From Poecilobothrus nobilitatus (taxonomy: Eukaryota > Arthropoda > Insecta > Diptera > Dolichopodidae), in NCBI GenBank assembly GCA_947095535.1, contig OX352772.1, positions 151,961,483 through 152,025,482 on the forward strand: a stretch of 64,000 nt of DNA, read 5' to 3'. The translations under genes and the position numbers were made by a program. The notes under the pieces were generated by a model that worked only from the letters and a program-made list of their open reading frames with translations, did not search any database and had not been told where the DNA came from. Positions 32,114 through 43,148 of this stretch are shown in pieces. How positions within the stretch are numbered: position 1 is the stretch's first letter; every line of letters starts with the position of its first letter.

Positions 32114-33406
32114 AAAACAGGTTCATGGACTCAAGATACCAGGTTACACGTTGTTGTATAATAAAGAGGTATGCAAACCTAGAGCGTGCATACTTGCTAA
32201 AAATACATTAAATTTAACTTTTATGTATACTTACAGTGATGCTGATCTGTTCGCGGCGAGCCTAAAGCTAAAAAACTCAAGGCTGTGGGTTGTTGCAGCG
32301 TATCTTCCTCACGACTCGCAGGATTCACTTCCTCCATCCAATCTTGCAGGGTAGATAGCGGATGCCAGAAGGATGAACATTGTGGTCATCATAAGCTGCG
32401 ACGCCAATGCTCACCATGACATCTGGGGTAGTTCGGATACCAGGTGAGAGGTGAGTCACTTTTTGATTACATTTTAAGTACGAACCTTTTTATCTACATT
32501 GGCAGGGAACCTACCTTTGTTACTAGTAATAGGCAATAAATCCTAGACATAACCTTACTCTCGGACTTAATTTATTCTAAAATAAAATCATGGAAAGTTT
32601 CTAATAAACAGCAGTGTAGGATGCGGGGTCTTCTCAGATAATCTGAATATCAGTCATAATTTCCGATTACCAGACCATTGTAGCGTCTTTCAAGCGGAAA
32701 TTATGGCAATTCAAGAAGCCTTGATTCTACTGAATAGAAGCATTTTGACTGTAAAACAAGTACGTATTCTGTCAGATAGTCAGGCTGCGTTAAAATCTCT
32801 GGAATCAACATGCACAACCTCGAAGACTGTAATAAACTGCCGAAAACTTCTTAACGAGATGACCAGGTAGTTTAGCATTCAGCTTTGCTGGGTACCAGGT
32901 CATCCTGGTATTCCGGGAAATGAAAAAGCTGATGAACTCGCAAGAATTGGTACAACCTTAGAAGTCCTGCCGGATAGGACAGGACTAGGGGTACGTCTAT
33001 TCACAAGCAAAACTGATATGGTATAGATATGGTAAATTACGAATGGTAAAACTTAACCTCGTGCAATATCACAAGATTGATATGGCCCAAAACCGATTTA
33101 AGACGATCCAATGATCTGCTTTCTCTCAAAAGGGCAAACATTGGAATGACAATGGATATAATCACCTGTCAGTGTCTAATAGGGAAGCATGCCAGAAGAC
33201 TTGGCTTATCCACAACCGACTATTGTAGAGTCTGCAAAGATGAAGAAGAGGAGGAAACTACTCTCCATCTTCTTTGCACATGCCCGGCCTTGTGGACAAG
33301 AAGGAATACCCATTTGGGGCAATACCTCCTCAACAACATTAGCGATCTAGCAGATAAAAATGTGAAGAGTATCCTTCGCTTTGCAAAAGGCTCAAATTGG
33401 TTTTAA
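32114..33406 (+). pseudogene. Endonuclease, RNase H and CCHC remnants of element D
   Basis: Endonuclease part: W-V-V-A-A-Y-L-P-H-D, C-D-A-N-A-H-H-D-I-W-G-S-S-D and, after stops and frameshifts, R-E-P-T-F-V-T-S-N-R and L-D-I-T-L-L-S-D. RNase H part (about 32.64-33.0 kb): S-V-F-Q-A-E-I-M-A-I, L-S-D-S-Q-A-A-L and W-V-P-G-H-P-G-I-P-G-N-E-K-A-D. The final ORF 33077-33406 has C-R-V-C with H-L-L-C-T-C-P, the C-terminal motif of RNase-H-bearing non-LTR elements. RT between the first two parts is deleted. Confidence 0.75.
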
Positions 33407-33499
33407 CGAGTGGAATAGAAAAGCTTTTATGTGGTATCACAATGGACCAAATACGGTGAAAGTGAGCCTTTTTGGCCGCCACCTTAACCTAACCTAATA
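32114..33499 (+). mobile_element. Non-LTR element D (I/R1-like), 5'-truncated and lacking RT
   Basis: Bounded by perfect 14-bp duplications at 32100-32113 and 33500-33513, so the insertion is exactly delimited. It contains an endonuclease, RNase H and a C-terminal zinc-finger-like region, and ends with CCTTAACCTAACCTAA, a 3' end seen in several insect non-LTR elements. The whole RT domain is missing between about 32.60 and 32.63 kb. Confidence 0.8.
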
Positions 33500-33559
33500 T
33501 AAATGTTATACAATATGGTGAATACAATATCTCTTTCTACAAGCCTAAGAAAAATATAT

Positions 33560-34442
33560 GTGATAATTTTTATTTGTCCATATAAAATAAAAAATGCTTG
33601 CAGAGCTGAAAGGAATTTGGATAGATCAAACATAGATACAAAACATGCAGTCATATGCTACGACTTGCAAAAAGTTTTTGCCTTACCGAAGGGTAACGCA
33701 TCTAAATTTTTTTTAGGCGGAAAATGAATACCTTTAATTTAAGCGGCACCTGCATCTTACCAGGAAGTACAAATATCACTTATTGTTCTATATGATCTGA
33801 AGTTCATTCGGGGCGGTCTGGTAACGATATATGCAGCGCATTAATAAAAATTTTAAAACAAGTTACTAAAAATTTTTCAGATGTCACTAAAATTACATTA
33901 TGGAGCGATAGTTGCATTCCTCAAAATAAAAATAAATTAAACTCTTTTGCATTAAAAAATTTTTTGAACGAACATTCCAAAATAGATACGATAATTCAAA
34001 AATGTTCTGAACCTGGGTATTCCAACATTCAGAAAGTTGATGCAGTTCATTCTGCATTAGTGAAATACTTAAAAAATATCGAAATTCATAGTCCGCTCCA
34101 TTTAGTAAAGCTTTTGCCGAAATACTCTACAGCAAATTTAAATTAAAAGTGTTACAAATGACTAAAAATGACTTTCTATCATATTCTACTCATGCAAGAA
34201 AGCTAAATTTTACAAATGTTCCATTTACAAAAATTATGTTCATTTTATATGATAATGATGATTTTCTATTAAAACACAAAACATCTTTTCTGGAAATAAA
34301 ATATAAGATCACTCCTTCACAATGCTTTAAAAAAAAAATTAGCTGTACCAAAGGATATATTTATTATTATAATAACAGCTGTAATAGCAGATGTCAAGAA
34401 ATTGCTACCGTACTTGCCCGAAAACGACCAAAAATACTTTAA
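33560..34442 (+). pseudogene. TE-like gene with RNase-H-fold-type motifs (DUF7869-like)
   Basis: Three frames together encode a continuous conserved pattern: A-R-/C-R-A-E-R-N-L-D and H-A-V-I-C-Y-D-L-Q-K-V (33.60-33.72 kb), then S-G-N-D-I-C-S-A-L, L-W-S-D-S-C-I-P-Q-N-K-N and C-S-E-P-G-Y-S-N-I-Q-K-V-D-A-V-H-S-A (33.81-34.06 kb), then a C-terminal part to 34442. I recall this pattern from repeated insect genes annotated as unknown-function, RNase-H-like domains; the family name is from memory. Frameshifts lie near 33725 and 34145. Element D inserted just upstream, at 32.1-33.5 kb. Confidence 0.5.
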
Positions 34443-34509
34443 AACTACATTAAAAATTAAATTAAAAACTAAGGAATAAAAGTCAAAAAACCTAGCTATT
34501 GGTTTTTTT

Positions 34510-34800
34510 TTTTTGTTTTGTGATAAAAGCTATTCTAATTTTAATATTGGAAAACAGTAACTGAATAAAAATTTATTTAGAATTAAGATTTAATATTTAT
34601 ATTTAATAATTTTATTATGAAAAAACAAGCCTGAATTAAAAAGCTGTGAAATAGTTTTTAGTTTTGTTATAAAAGCTATTTTAATTTTAATATTGGGAAA
34701 AAGTAGCTGAATAAAAATTTATTTAGGATTTAGACTTAATATTTATTTTTATTTTTTTTTAATATGAAAACAACAAGCTGTAAATTAAAAAGCTATCAAA
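34510..34800. repeat. Two-copy tandem repeat of ~165 bp
   Basis: The block AAAAGCTATTCTAATTTTAA plus GAATAAAAATTTATTTAG near 34526-34583 recurs slightly diverged near 34669-34726, with similar flanks including AAGCTGT near 34642 and 34764. No coding capacity. Confidence 0.6.
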
Positions 34801-37800
34801 ATAATATTTATGTTTTATACTTGGTTTTTAAAAAATTGAAATAAATTTAATTTATTAAATAAATGTATTTTATTTTGAAATTAAGCATTAAAATTAATTA
34901 AAAAAAATTATTGAATTTAAAAATATCGAATATTTGCGTAAAAATAATTGTTAAAAATTTCAAGAACAATTTGTTTCTTGTTTCGGACAATTCCAATTTT
35001 TTTGGATAACTCCATGAACACATACATAAAAATTTCTTAGACATGAGATTTAGCCAATGGTGAAAAAACATGATCTTAGAAAATGTTTCATAACTAACTT
35101 ACTTAAATTTAATTCTTAAAATTTTCAAAATTAATAATGAACCCTACTATAAATTAACAGGGAAAATTTTAATAAAATCTATAGAGTAGTTTTCAAGTAA
35201 TTATACTTTAAACTCGTTTTTTTAAACTCAACATTCTGGTCGTTGGCATTTGTCCGAAACAAGCACTAAACCGACGTAATGTAAAAAATAAGCAACAGTA
35301 AAATGAATTAGATGGTGAGTATTTTGATATTTTCTCTTATTTTTTGCTGGAAATAATTTTCGAAATTAATTCTGCAATTATAATAGGATAGCATAGCAAT
35401 AAATCATACATAATATTTTCTTAATAATTTTAAGATATGGTACACACATATGTATGTACTTATGTATTTTCTAGAAACATTTTTCAGAAGCGGGTAATAC
35501 AGTTCTTGTTTTTAATTAAAGAAGATAAGTTTTGTGTTTATGGGTTCATATCTTCTAACAGGGGTTTATGGGTTCATATCTTCTAAACATCATAAATTAA
35601 CAAAGTATAAACTTTGTTATAAAATTTTTTTATTAATCTAATAAGATGTTAACCATATAAATCGGACTAATAATTTTAGAGTTATAGCTCTTTTAATCAA
35701 ATTTATTTGATTCCATAATTTTGTATAGAAAAGTTACGATATTTCCGTATAACAATATACGTTTTTCTAAACTAATTTCTGTAAATTAAGGGAGCGGTAT
35801 GTAAGACAGCATCACAAAATTTTTCATTAACAAAATTTGCCTTTTTTTTTTTAATCTTGCATCATTAAAAACTTGCAAAAATTAAATTTAGCGCAAGAAA
35901 ATTTAACATTTACAAAATATATACCACAAAATCTTGCGATAACAAAATTTTAAAAAAGTTTTATGAATCGGTAAAACTGAAATGATAATAATAATAAAAA
36001 TCCCACTATATGAAATGTTTTTGTTTTGAAATATATAGGGGGAAAAAAAAATTACGAGAAAAGCATTTCATATATTGACATTTCATAGGCATTTCAGAAA
36101 AGCATTTCATATTCAAAACAAAAGCATTTTCAAACCCCCGCTAAATCAATTATTGAACGCTGATTTAGAATCCAACCGCAAAATTCCTCATTTTTTCTAT
36201 ATCTTCTAAACAAAAAGAGATTTACCTAGATTTTTAAGAAAAGAATATTTTAAAAACGAGATTTCAAGAAACGAAATTTTAAGAAAACGAGTTTTTGAAG
36301 GATTAGCGACGAAATCCCAAAATTCCAAATACTAAAATCCGAAACCACTTTCGTTATCATAATTCGTTTTATGTTTTTTTTAGGTGCACATTTCGTGAAT
36401 GATAAAAGATGATTTGTCTAACTAGCTCTAAAATATACTACTTTAAAAAAATGTCGAAAAATTCGATTTTTTTATATTTTCAACAATTTTTTTCAACATT
36501 TTTTTTTTCAAGAACCGTTTTTTAACATTATTTTTATCAACATTTTATTTTTCAACATTTTAGCCTATTAGACACTTTTTTTCAACATTTTTTTTTTCGC
36601 TCCAGGGATAAATAATTTCTATGTGGAATAAATTTGGCGCCCTGTTTTACTGTGCCATCTGTGCATATGGCGCCTGCATATGGAAGCGTCAGCCCTGTAT
36701 GTGTGCTAAAAACTAAAAAACATAGCTGTATATTATTCAAATTTCTCTCCTGTTTATATAATATTGTTAAGAGTAACAGAAAATTGATGTTAATAAGTGA
36801 TTTATTTTATAAATGATAACGGATTAATTAATTTTTTAGAGGATAGTTCAATTGTATGCCATATATTATTTCATCGAAAAAAATTCTATCAATCAAATTC
36901 TATAATTAAACATTTTGTTTAATTTTCATGGTAGAATTTGGTAATGCAAAATTTTCTAATGTAGAATTTTGTAATGCAAGATTTTGTAGTGCAAGCTTCC
37001 ATACTCAACCCGTAAATTAATTCTGTAATATTATAATACGATAACAATATCAAGAATTTAGCATTTGTTAATAATCTTTTTTTAGGCGAATTCTCATTTC
37101 AAAAATTGATAGGCGAATTCTCATTCCGTAATCATAGTATACATAATTTTATTCTTTTCTTAAAAATGTTTGTAATTAATTCTGTAATGTAGCAAACTAT
37201 TGGACTTTTGTTTTTTTTTCTTTCAGTATTCATCAGTATTCAGTATTCAGTATTGACGGGCAATACTCAATTTTTTTTGTGTTATTTACTTGAGTTAATG
37301 TTAAAGAAAAAAGTAAATTTGTAATTTTTGTGAAAATATGTATGTATGTATGAATATTTTGTTTTTGTATGAATTATAAAATTTGTTTAAAATATGCTTA
37401 GAAAAAAATTGGCACACAAATGTTATTTAAAATCGGCCGATTATAACAAAATTTTTTAGCCGCGTGGAATAATCAAAAAAATATTTTTTTATTTTAAACA
37501 TGCGCCGACTCGCCAATATTCAGTCAATAATTCAATACGACTACTCTGGTGTACGTAATACATGTATTAATTTACACATTTTTAATTTACATATTTTAGA
37601 AAAAAAAAAAAATTATCGGTACAAAAGTTATTACAAATATATGTATGTAAATATTATTTCTACACATACATACTTATTATATTTATTACAATAAATTATA
37701 ATTTATATAGATATTATTGTTGTTATTTTACACATAAACCTTGAAAAATTAAAAATATAGCTGTTAATTCATTATTTTATAAAAAACAAAAACAAATTAA

Positions 37801-37910
37801 TTTTGTTGTTGTTCATTAATATATTTAAATGTGTTTAATGATTTTTAATTTATTTATAAAAGTGAATTTTGCTTTTATGTTATTATCAGTGGCTGGCGTG
37901 CATTAATATA
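34801..37910. other. Long unassigned non-coding region
   Basis: Very AT-rich, with no domain-bearing ORF. Small repeats are visible: a doubled GGGTTCATATCTTCTAA at 35542/35570, a doubled GGCGAATTCTCATT at 37085/37111, several AAGCATTTCAT-type repeats near 36060-36125 and a run of CAACATTTTT repeats at 36480-36590. A homopolymer-rich stretch of decayed TE sequence is likely. Confidence 0.45.
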
Positions 37911-39120
37911 GGGTGTTCAAAATTGAGGTATCATTTTAATTTTAATAAAAAAAGATTTTTTTTTTTGAAATATTAAATATATTTTTATTTTAATTTATTA
38001 CAAATAGGTTCCGGTTAATAATGAAAAATTATGTCGGCCAAGTGGCCCCCTCTACTACTTCAGCAGGCTATCAATCTTTTACCAAAATTCTGAATCACGT
38101 TGTTCAATAAACTGTTCTCAATGGTTGAAATCTGCTCGATAATGTTGTTTTTAAGCTCTTGAATTGTTGTGGGATTATTGCTGTACACTTTCGATTTCAC
38201 AAAACCCCACAAAAAAAATCCAACGGTGTCAAATCGCACGATCTTGGTGGCCACATCACTCCTCCTCTACGAGAAATAATGCGATCTTCGAACTTTTCCT
38301 TCAAAAGATCCATTGTTTCTTTTACTGTGTGGCAAGTGGCACCGTCCTGTTGGAACCACATATTCTCTACGTCCAAATCATCAATTTCCCGCCACAAAAA
38401 GCTTCGGATCATCTTCCTGTAGCGATTTCCATTGACCGTAATCTCATTTCCATTTGCGTTTTCAAAAAAATATGGTCCGATGATTCCTCCTGACCACAAA
38501 CCACACCAAACAGTAACTTTTTGTGGATGTACTGGTTACTCTAAGATAACCCTTGGATTCTCTTCACCCCAAATGCGGCAATTCTGTTTATTGACGTAGC
38601 CATTGAGCTGGAAATGAGCTTCGTCGGTGAAGATTATTTTGTTAAAAAAATTCTCATTTTCTTCTTGTTTTTCGATTGCCCAAGAAACGAATTGCCGACG
38701 TAATGCATGGTCAGTTGGTTTTAATTCTTGCGTCAGCTAGATCTTATAAGCCTTTAAATGGAGATCACGATGCAAAATGTTGAATAATGTATATGAACGG
38801 CCACTACGTTGATAAATGTTGCCTCTGTTATCAAGAACAGATCCAGTTTCTAGAAATTTATCAACCATCAGCTTGATGGCAAGATTTGTTGGACCATTTT
38901 CTCTACCAAATTTTGTTCGAAATTTCCTAATTGCATCTTGAAAACTTTTACCATTTTCAAAAAATGTTGTAATAACAAAAACACGTTGTTCCTTCGTGTA
39001 ACGTTCCATATTAACTAACCGGAATGTATTTAGAATATACCTAAAAAAACTTCGTGTAAAAATTCCAGATAGAAAAAAAATGGCGGCAAAATCAAAATGA
39101 TACCTCAATTTTTAACACCT
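37911..39120 (-). mobile_element. Mariner, DD41D (rosa-like), copy 2, near full length
   Basis: Left end GGGTGTTCAAAATTGAGG and right end reversed AGGTGTTAAAAATTGAGG, both continuing TATCATTTT, give inverted repeats of about 28 bp. Total about 1.21 kb with transposase on the minus strand. The flanks contain TA. The ends differ from those of the copy at 22.5 kb, so it is a separate subfamily. Confidence 0.8.
38060..39009 (-). pseudogene. Transposase of mariner copy 2
   Basis: From M-E-R-Y-T-K-E-Q (ATG 39009) it shows an N-terminal helix-turn-helix region, I-F-T-D-E-A-H-F (first D), W-F-Q-Q-D-G-A-T-C-H-T (second D) and L-T-P-L-D-F-F (third D), with 41 residues between the last two. Lesions: an in-frame TAG at about 38737, an in-frame TAA near 38540, and a one-base indel in a T run at about 38205 just after the third D. 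The other 350 or so codons are open, so decay is limited. This type of enzyme cuts and pastes the element at TA. Confidence 0.8.
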
Positions 39121-40660
39121 TTTATTTTAGAAGGGTTTTTGTTTTGAAAAAAATTCTGCCCTAATTTGGTTTATAGCTGTACATTGATGAAGGATTTGGG
39201 TTAAGGTTAATGGAAAGTTATTACAAAATTGACAAACTGGCTGTTGTTCGCCTTTTAAGATGTATGAATGCGATATATGTGTTTATTCCAGACGTATTCT
39301 AATAAAACATTTCTCCATCAAAGTTGAGGTTGAGGTGTGTAAATTTATTGGAATTCTAGCTGGGTTGACTTTTTTATATTGATAGTTATAACTTTGCCAT
39401 TATGCTTCCATATGTTGAAAAGCGGCGTCAGCTGCATGTTTGGCTATTTACTTGATAACGCAATTATGTGCAATTATGTGATTTTTTACTTGATAACGCA
39501 AAAATGTGCAGAGGTAAATTTGTAGCAGCTTCAGCTGCATTATCAGCTAATTCTTTACCATTTATACTAACGTGTGAGGGTACCCACATTAATAGAACTT
39601 TTTTACTCATTTCTATTATTAATTGTTGTATTGTGTTTATTGCTTCAGAATTTTTCCCAATGTTTTGGATGGCATCAAAGGCTGATATGCTATCGGTGCA
39701 AGTTACTTCTTTCCTTTTGTTTGTTTTATTATTAGTAAACATGACAAAATTGCTTGGGTTTCAGCTTCGAATAGTGTGGCATAAGAAGGTAGAAGACCAT
39801 TTGATAATACTTTGCATTGCATATGCACTACTGTGAGTGCTTTTGAACCTATCGGTGAATAAAAGTTCTCATTTTTAGCTTTACGGTTATTTCTATAAAC
39901 AATTGTTTGTATTGGTTGTAAGTGGTGTTATTTTTTTGTAGAAGAGTTAAATCGTTAATAAATGTATTTTAGTTCAAAAACCATGGCGGGTATTTTAACT
40001 TTGGAGTTTTAGCAGGCGACAGATCAATTACAAGTTGTGTTTTGAGGTTTAATATTTACTCCCGCTTACCCTCGATTTTATTTTAATAGGTTTTGTTCTG
40101 GCTTTTAGTAATTGAACTTCTTTATGTAATTTTTATTTGTGAATAATTTGGGAAAATATTTACTCCTCAGAAACATTGTTCTATTTTCTATTGTGGAAAA
40201 ACCTGCTTCCGCTATGTTTGTTTTTAACCGGGGTAGGTGTAAATGCTCCTAGACTTCTTCTTATAGCAGCATTATATGGTGTTTTGATTTTTTTTTGAGT
40301 GAGTTGTAGCACTTTTTCCATTGATATGTAGCCCATAGTCAATTTTGGGAAGTATTATTAGTTAAGTCATATTTAGTAAAGTGTTAGTATGTACATTACT
40401 GTTCTTAGAAGATAGATATTTGATTATATTAAGCCTATTGGTGACATTATTTCTAATATAATTACATGTTCTTTAAAGTTTTTTTTTATCAAAAATTAAA
40501 CCTAAATTTTTTAAATTATTTACATTATTGATTTTTGTGTATTTAAAATTTATTTCTGTGCATTTACATTTAGTTTTTCTGCATACATGTTTACATTTAT
40601 CGGTTGAAATTATCGCCACTGATTGTTTTGACCAGTTTTAACCAGTTTTCGATTGTATTC

Positions 40661-40663
<3 letters not shown>
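39121..40663 (-). pseudogene. I-like non-LTR element, 3' half (RT thumb, RNase H)
   Basis: Minus-strand remnants of one ORF2. From 40660 leftward the RT thumb can be read (I-E-N-W-L-K near the edge, I-S-T-D-K-C-K-H-V, N-L-K-N-L-G-L-I-F-D-K-K), then at 39464-39742 an RNase H with D-S-I-S-A-F-D-A-I and W-V-P-S-H-V-S-I-N-G-K-E-L-A-D. Many stops. It matches, in order, the RT front half at 45.1-46.5 kb, so both are read as one element split by a 4.4 kb insertion. Confidence 0.6.
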
Positions 40664-40691
<28 letters not shown>

Positions 40692-42600
40692 CAGTATTTT
40701 ACTTAATCTAGTTTTACAAAACTTATAACAATAAATTTTTATGATTATTTACAATAATTTATAATAAACATAAGATATTTAAAAAAAATAAAAAATTAAA
40801 ATTAAGAAAAATACGATGAAAGATCATTCTTTGTAAAAAAACAAAAGAACATATTACAGTGTCGAATGATCTCTGCATATAACATATTATTAATTTATTA
40901 AAAAAAAATAGGGAAAAAGTGGGGACGAATTTTTACTCCTTTATCTTTTTTTCTTCTATTCAATATTTTATACATATTATTTATATATTTATTTCATACT
41001 GAGCATATTTGTGTAGTACAACAAAACAAACAGAACTTTAATACAAACTTTAAATAATTATTCTTATACTTGAACTTTCATTAGATTCTCAGCACATTCA
41101 TAACTGATATTCAATAAGCAGAATTTTAAGTATTTTAAGAATTTTGGTAATACTCTAATATTTTTAATTACATCGGGAATTTTATTGAATACCCGAGGAG
41201 CTACTATTTTATAAAAATGACAATAATGAATTTTATTGAATCATGGAGTTCTGATTAGTTGTTTCTTATTTATTCTTAGATTACAATGGAGTGCATAACG
41301 TACGTGCATATATCCTGATCGCATAAAAAATAATTTCAGGATTTTATAAAAGTATAGATTTCTTATTCTTATAGGGAGGATAAATAATTTTTTAAACAAT
41401 TCAAAGCTAGAAGACAAGCGATTTCTCCTACATAGTATTCTAATGGCATGTTTCTGAGATATCAGTAATTTTTCTAATTTTGATTTATAAGTACCACCCC
41501 AGCAGACTAATCCATATTCTAATTTAGAATGAAAAAGAGCATAGTAGACACTAGTGGAAACTTTTTCAGAACTATAAAGTCGAATGTGATATAATTGTCT
41601 GATAACTTTAATAAAATATGTTTTTAGGTACAAGATGTGTTCGGACCAATTAAATTTTTTATCAATAAAAATTCCCAAATATTTGTAATGCTCCACATTT
41701 TCCATTTCAAAACAATCCACGTGACAAATTTGAGCAATATCACTGTTTGTTATCAAATCTGAAGTAATTGGGAATTTCATGCAACCTGGTGAGCGGTAAT
41801 TTAAGTTATAGTCAATGTTATAGTTAGAATGAATGTTAAAATTTATGTACTTAGTTTTTGGACTAAGGACTAATTTATGCTTGAAAAGCCAACGACGTAA
41901 TAAATCAATGTCATTGTTTAAATCAACAACCATATTAAAATGATTTGTATAAGAATATGTAAATACGGTGTCGTCAGCAAATGCAGTAGCTTTACTCTTA
42001 AATTGTTGAGAGAATAACGAATTTATAAATATAATAAAAAGAATTGGACCCAAAACTGATCCTTGCGGAACACGAAGATTAATTTGAAGTATATCACTAT
42101 GGACCCCATTTACCATGTTATGATCTACAAGAGCGAAGGCTTTTGTAATGTCACAAATAATGCAGAAGAGACTTTACAGCAGTTTAAAGCTTCATACATT
42201 TCTTCAGAAAACTTAAGCAGAACATTCTCTGTAGATTTGCCTTCTAAAAATCCAAATTGTGATGAATTGAAAAAATTAGATTTATTTAAAAATTTCATTA
42301 TTCTTGCCTTCAAGGCTTTTTCAAATAATTTTGCGAAAGTTGAAAGAATAGATATTGGCCGCTAGTTGTTTGCATCTAAGCCACCCTTCTTAAACAAAGG
42401 TATAACCTCCGCGATTTTTAGTTTTTGTGGAAAAACCCCAGATGTTACACTTTTGTTGAAAATATAAACTAATACATCGACAATTTGATAGGATATATTC
42501 TTAATAATATTACTGCAGATATTATCAGAAGTTTTTCAGTTGGAAGATTTCAACTCTTTAATTAATTTTAGCAATTCTATAGTAGTTATTGGTTCAAAGA
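40664..42600 (-). mobile_element. Non-LTR retrotransposon E (same type as B1)
   Basis: Starts with a (TAAA)n tail (ATTT repeats 40664-40692) and carries RT to about 42600, where Copia sequence replaces it. A PHD-like ORF1 fragment at 44.94-45.08 kb on the same strand probably belongs to its 5' part. If so, E spans 40664-45090 and surrounds the Copia fragment. Confidence 0.65.
41241..42600 (-). pseudogene. Reverse transcriptase of element E
   Basis: Segments in order on the minus strand: pre-RT and fingers (I-P-L-F-K-K-G-G with a stop after A-N-N), 42125-42313 with Q-F-G-F-L-E-G-K-S-T-E-N, then 41241-42116 with V-P-Q-G-S-V-L-G-P-I-L-F and F-A-D-D. Near 42115 the sequence passes from D-I-T-K-A-F-A-L-V-D-H directly to V-N-G-V-H-S, so roughly 50 codons of the palm are deleted. 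The C terminus has Y-A-L-F-H-S-K-L-E-Y-G and a basic end. Confidence 0.75.
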
Positions 42601-42604
42601 AAAA

Positions 42605-43148
42605 ATTATTTATTTACGAAGTTTCGGCGAGCATAATCTGTACGCTTTTGATTGTTCTGAATATCCAACAAAAGTGCATTCCTTTGATTTCTCACTAAGT
42701 TTGTTTCTATTTGGACTTTTATCTAAAACGAAAGCTTTTAGATGAAACCAAAAATTTGAAAATAACTTACATTCGGTGAAGTTCCATTATAAATTTCATA
42801 TGGAGTTTTTCCATTTAAAACTCTTGTTGAGCACCTGTTCCAAGTATAAAATCCTGTATTTATTGCTTTAGCCCAGAATGTTGGTGGTGCGTTAGCTTGA
42901 ATCATCAGACAACGCGCAGCTTCGACAAGTGTTCGATTTTTTCGTTCAGCGATTCGATTCTGCTGGGACAAGTAAGAAACCGTTAATCTTCTTTTAATTC
43001 CACGAGCTTTTAAAAATTCATCAAACTGTTTATTACAATACTCACGACCATTGTCACTTTGTAGGCATTTGATTTTTTTATTTGTCTGAGTTTCAACCTT
43101 TGCTTTAAAATCTTTAAATATGGCAAAAACGTCGTGATGCATCATCAA
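42605..43148 (-). pseudogene. Copia integrase core and C-terminal end
   Basis: Open from 43148 to 42738 with D-N-G-R-E-Y (second catalytic D) and A-E-R-K-N-R-T-L (catalytic E). The motif before it reads S-Q-Q-N-R-I where copia integrases have Q-Q-N-G-V. The region to 42605, in a second frame, holds C-T-F-V-G-Y-S-E-Q-S-K-A-Y-R-L, the conserved C-terminal motif before RT. Confidence 0.75.

Noticed and set aside
32441..32506. GT...AG stretch in element D that joins D-T-R to R-E-P-T-F in frame, looking like a 66-nt intron.
   Set aside because: The supposed intron itself encodes the normal endonuclease segment (R-G-E-S-L-F-D-Y-I-L) in a shifted frame. A simple frameshift explains it better.
36634..36816. 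60-codon ORF in a less AT-rich patch, considered as a host exon.
   Set aside because: No splice sites, no domain and low-complexity surroundings.
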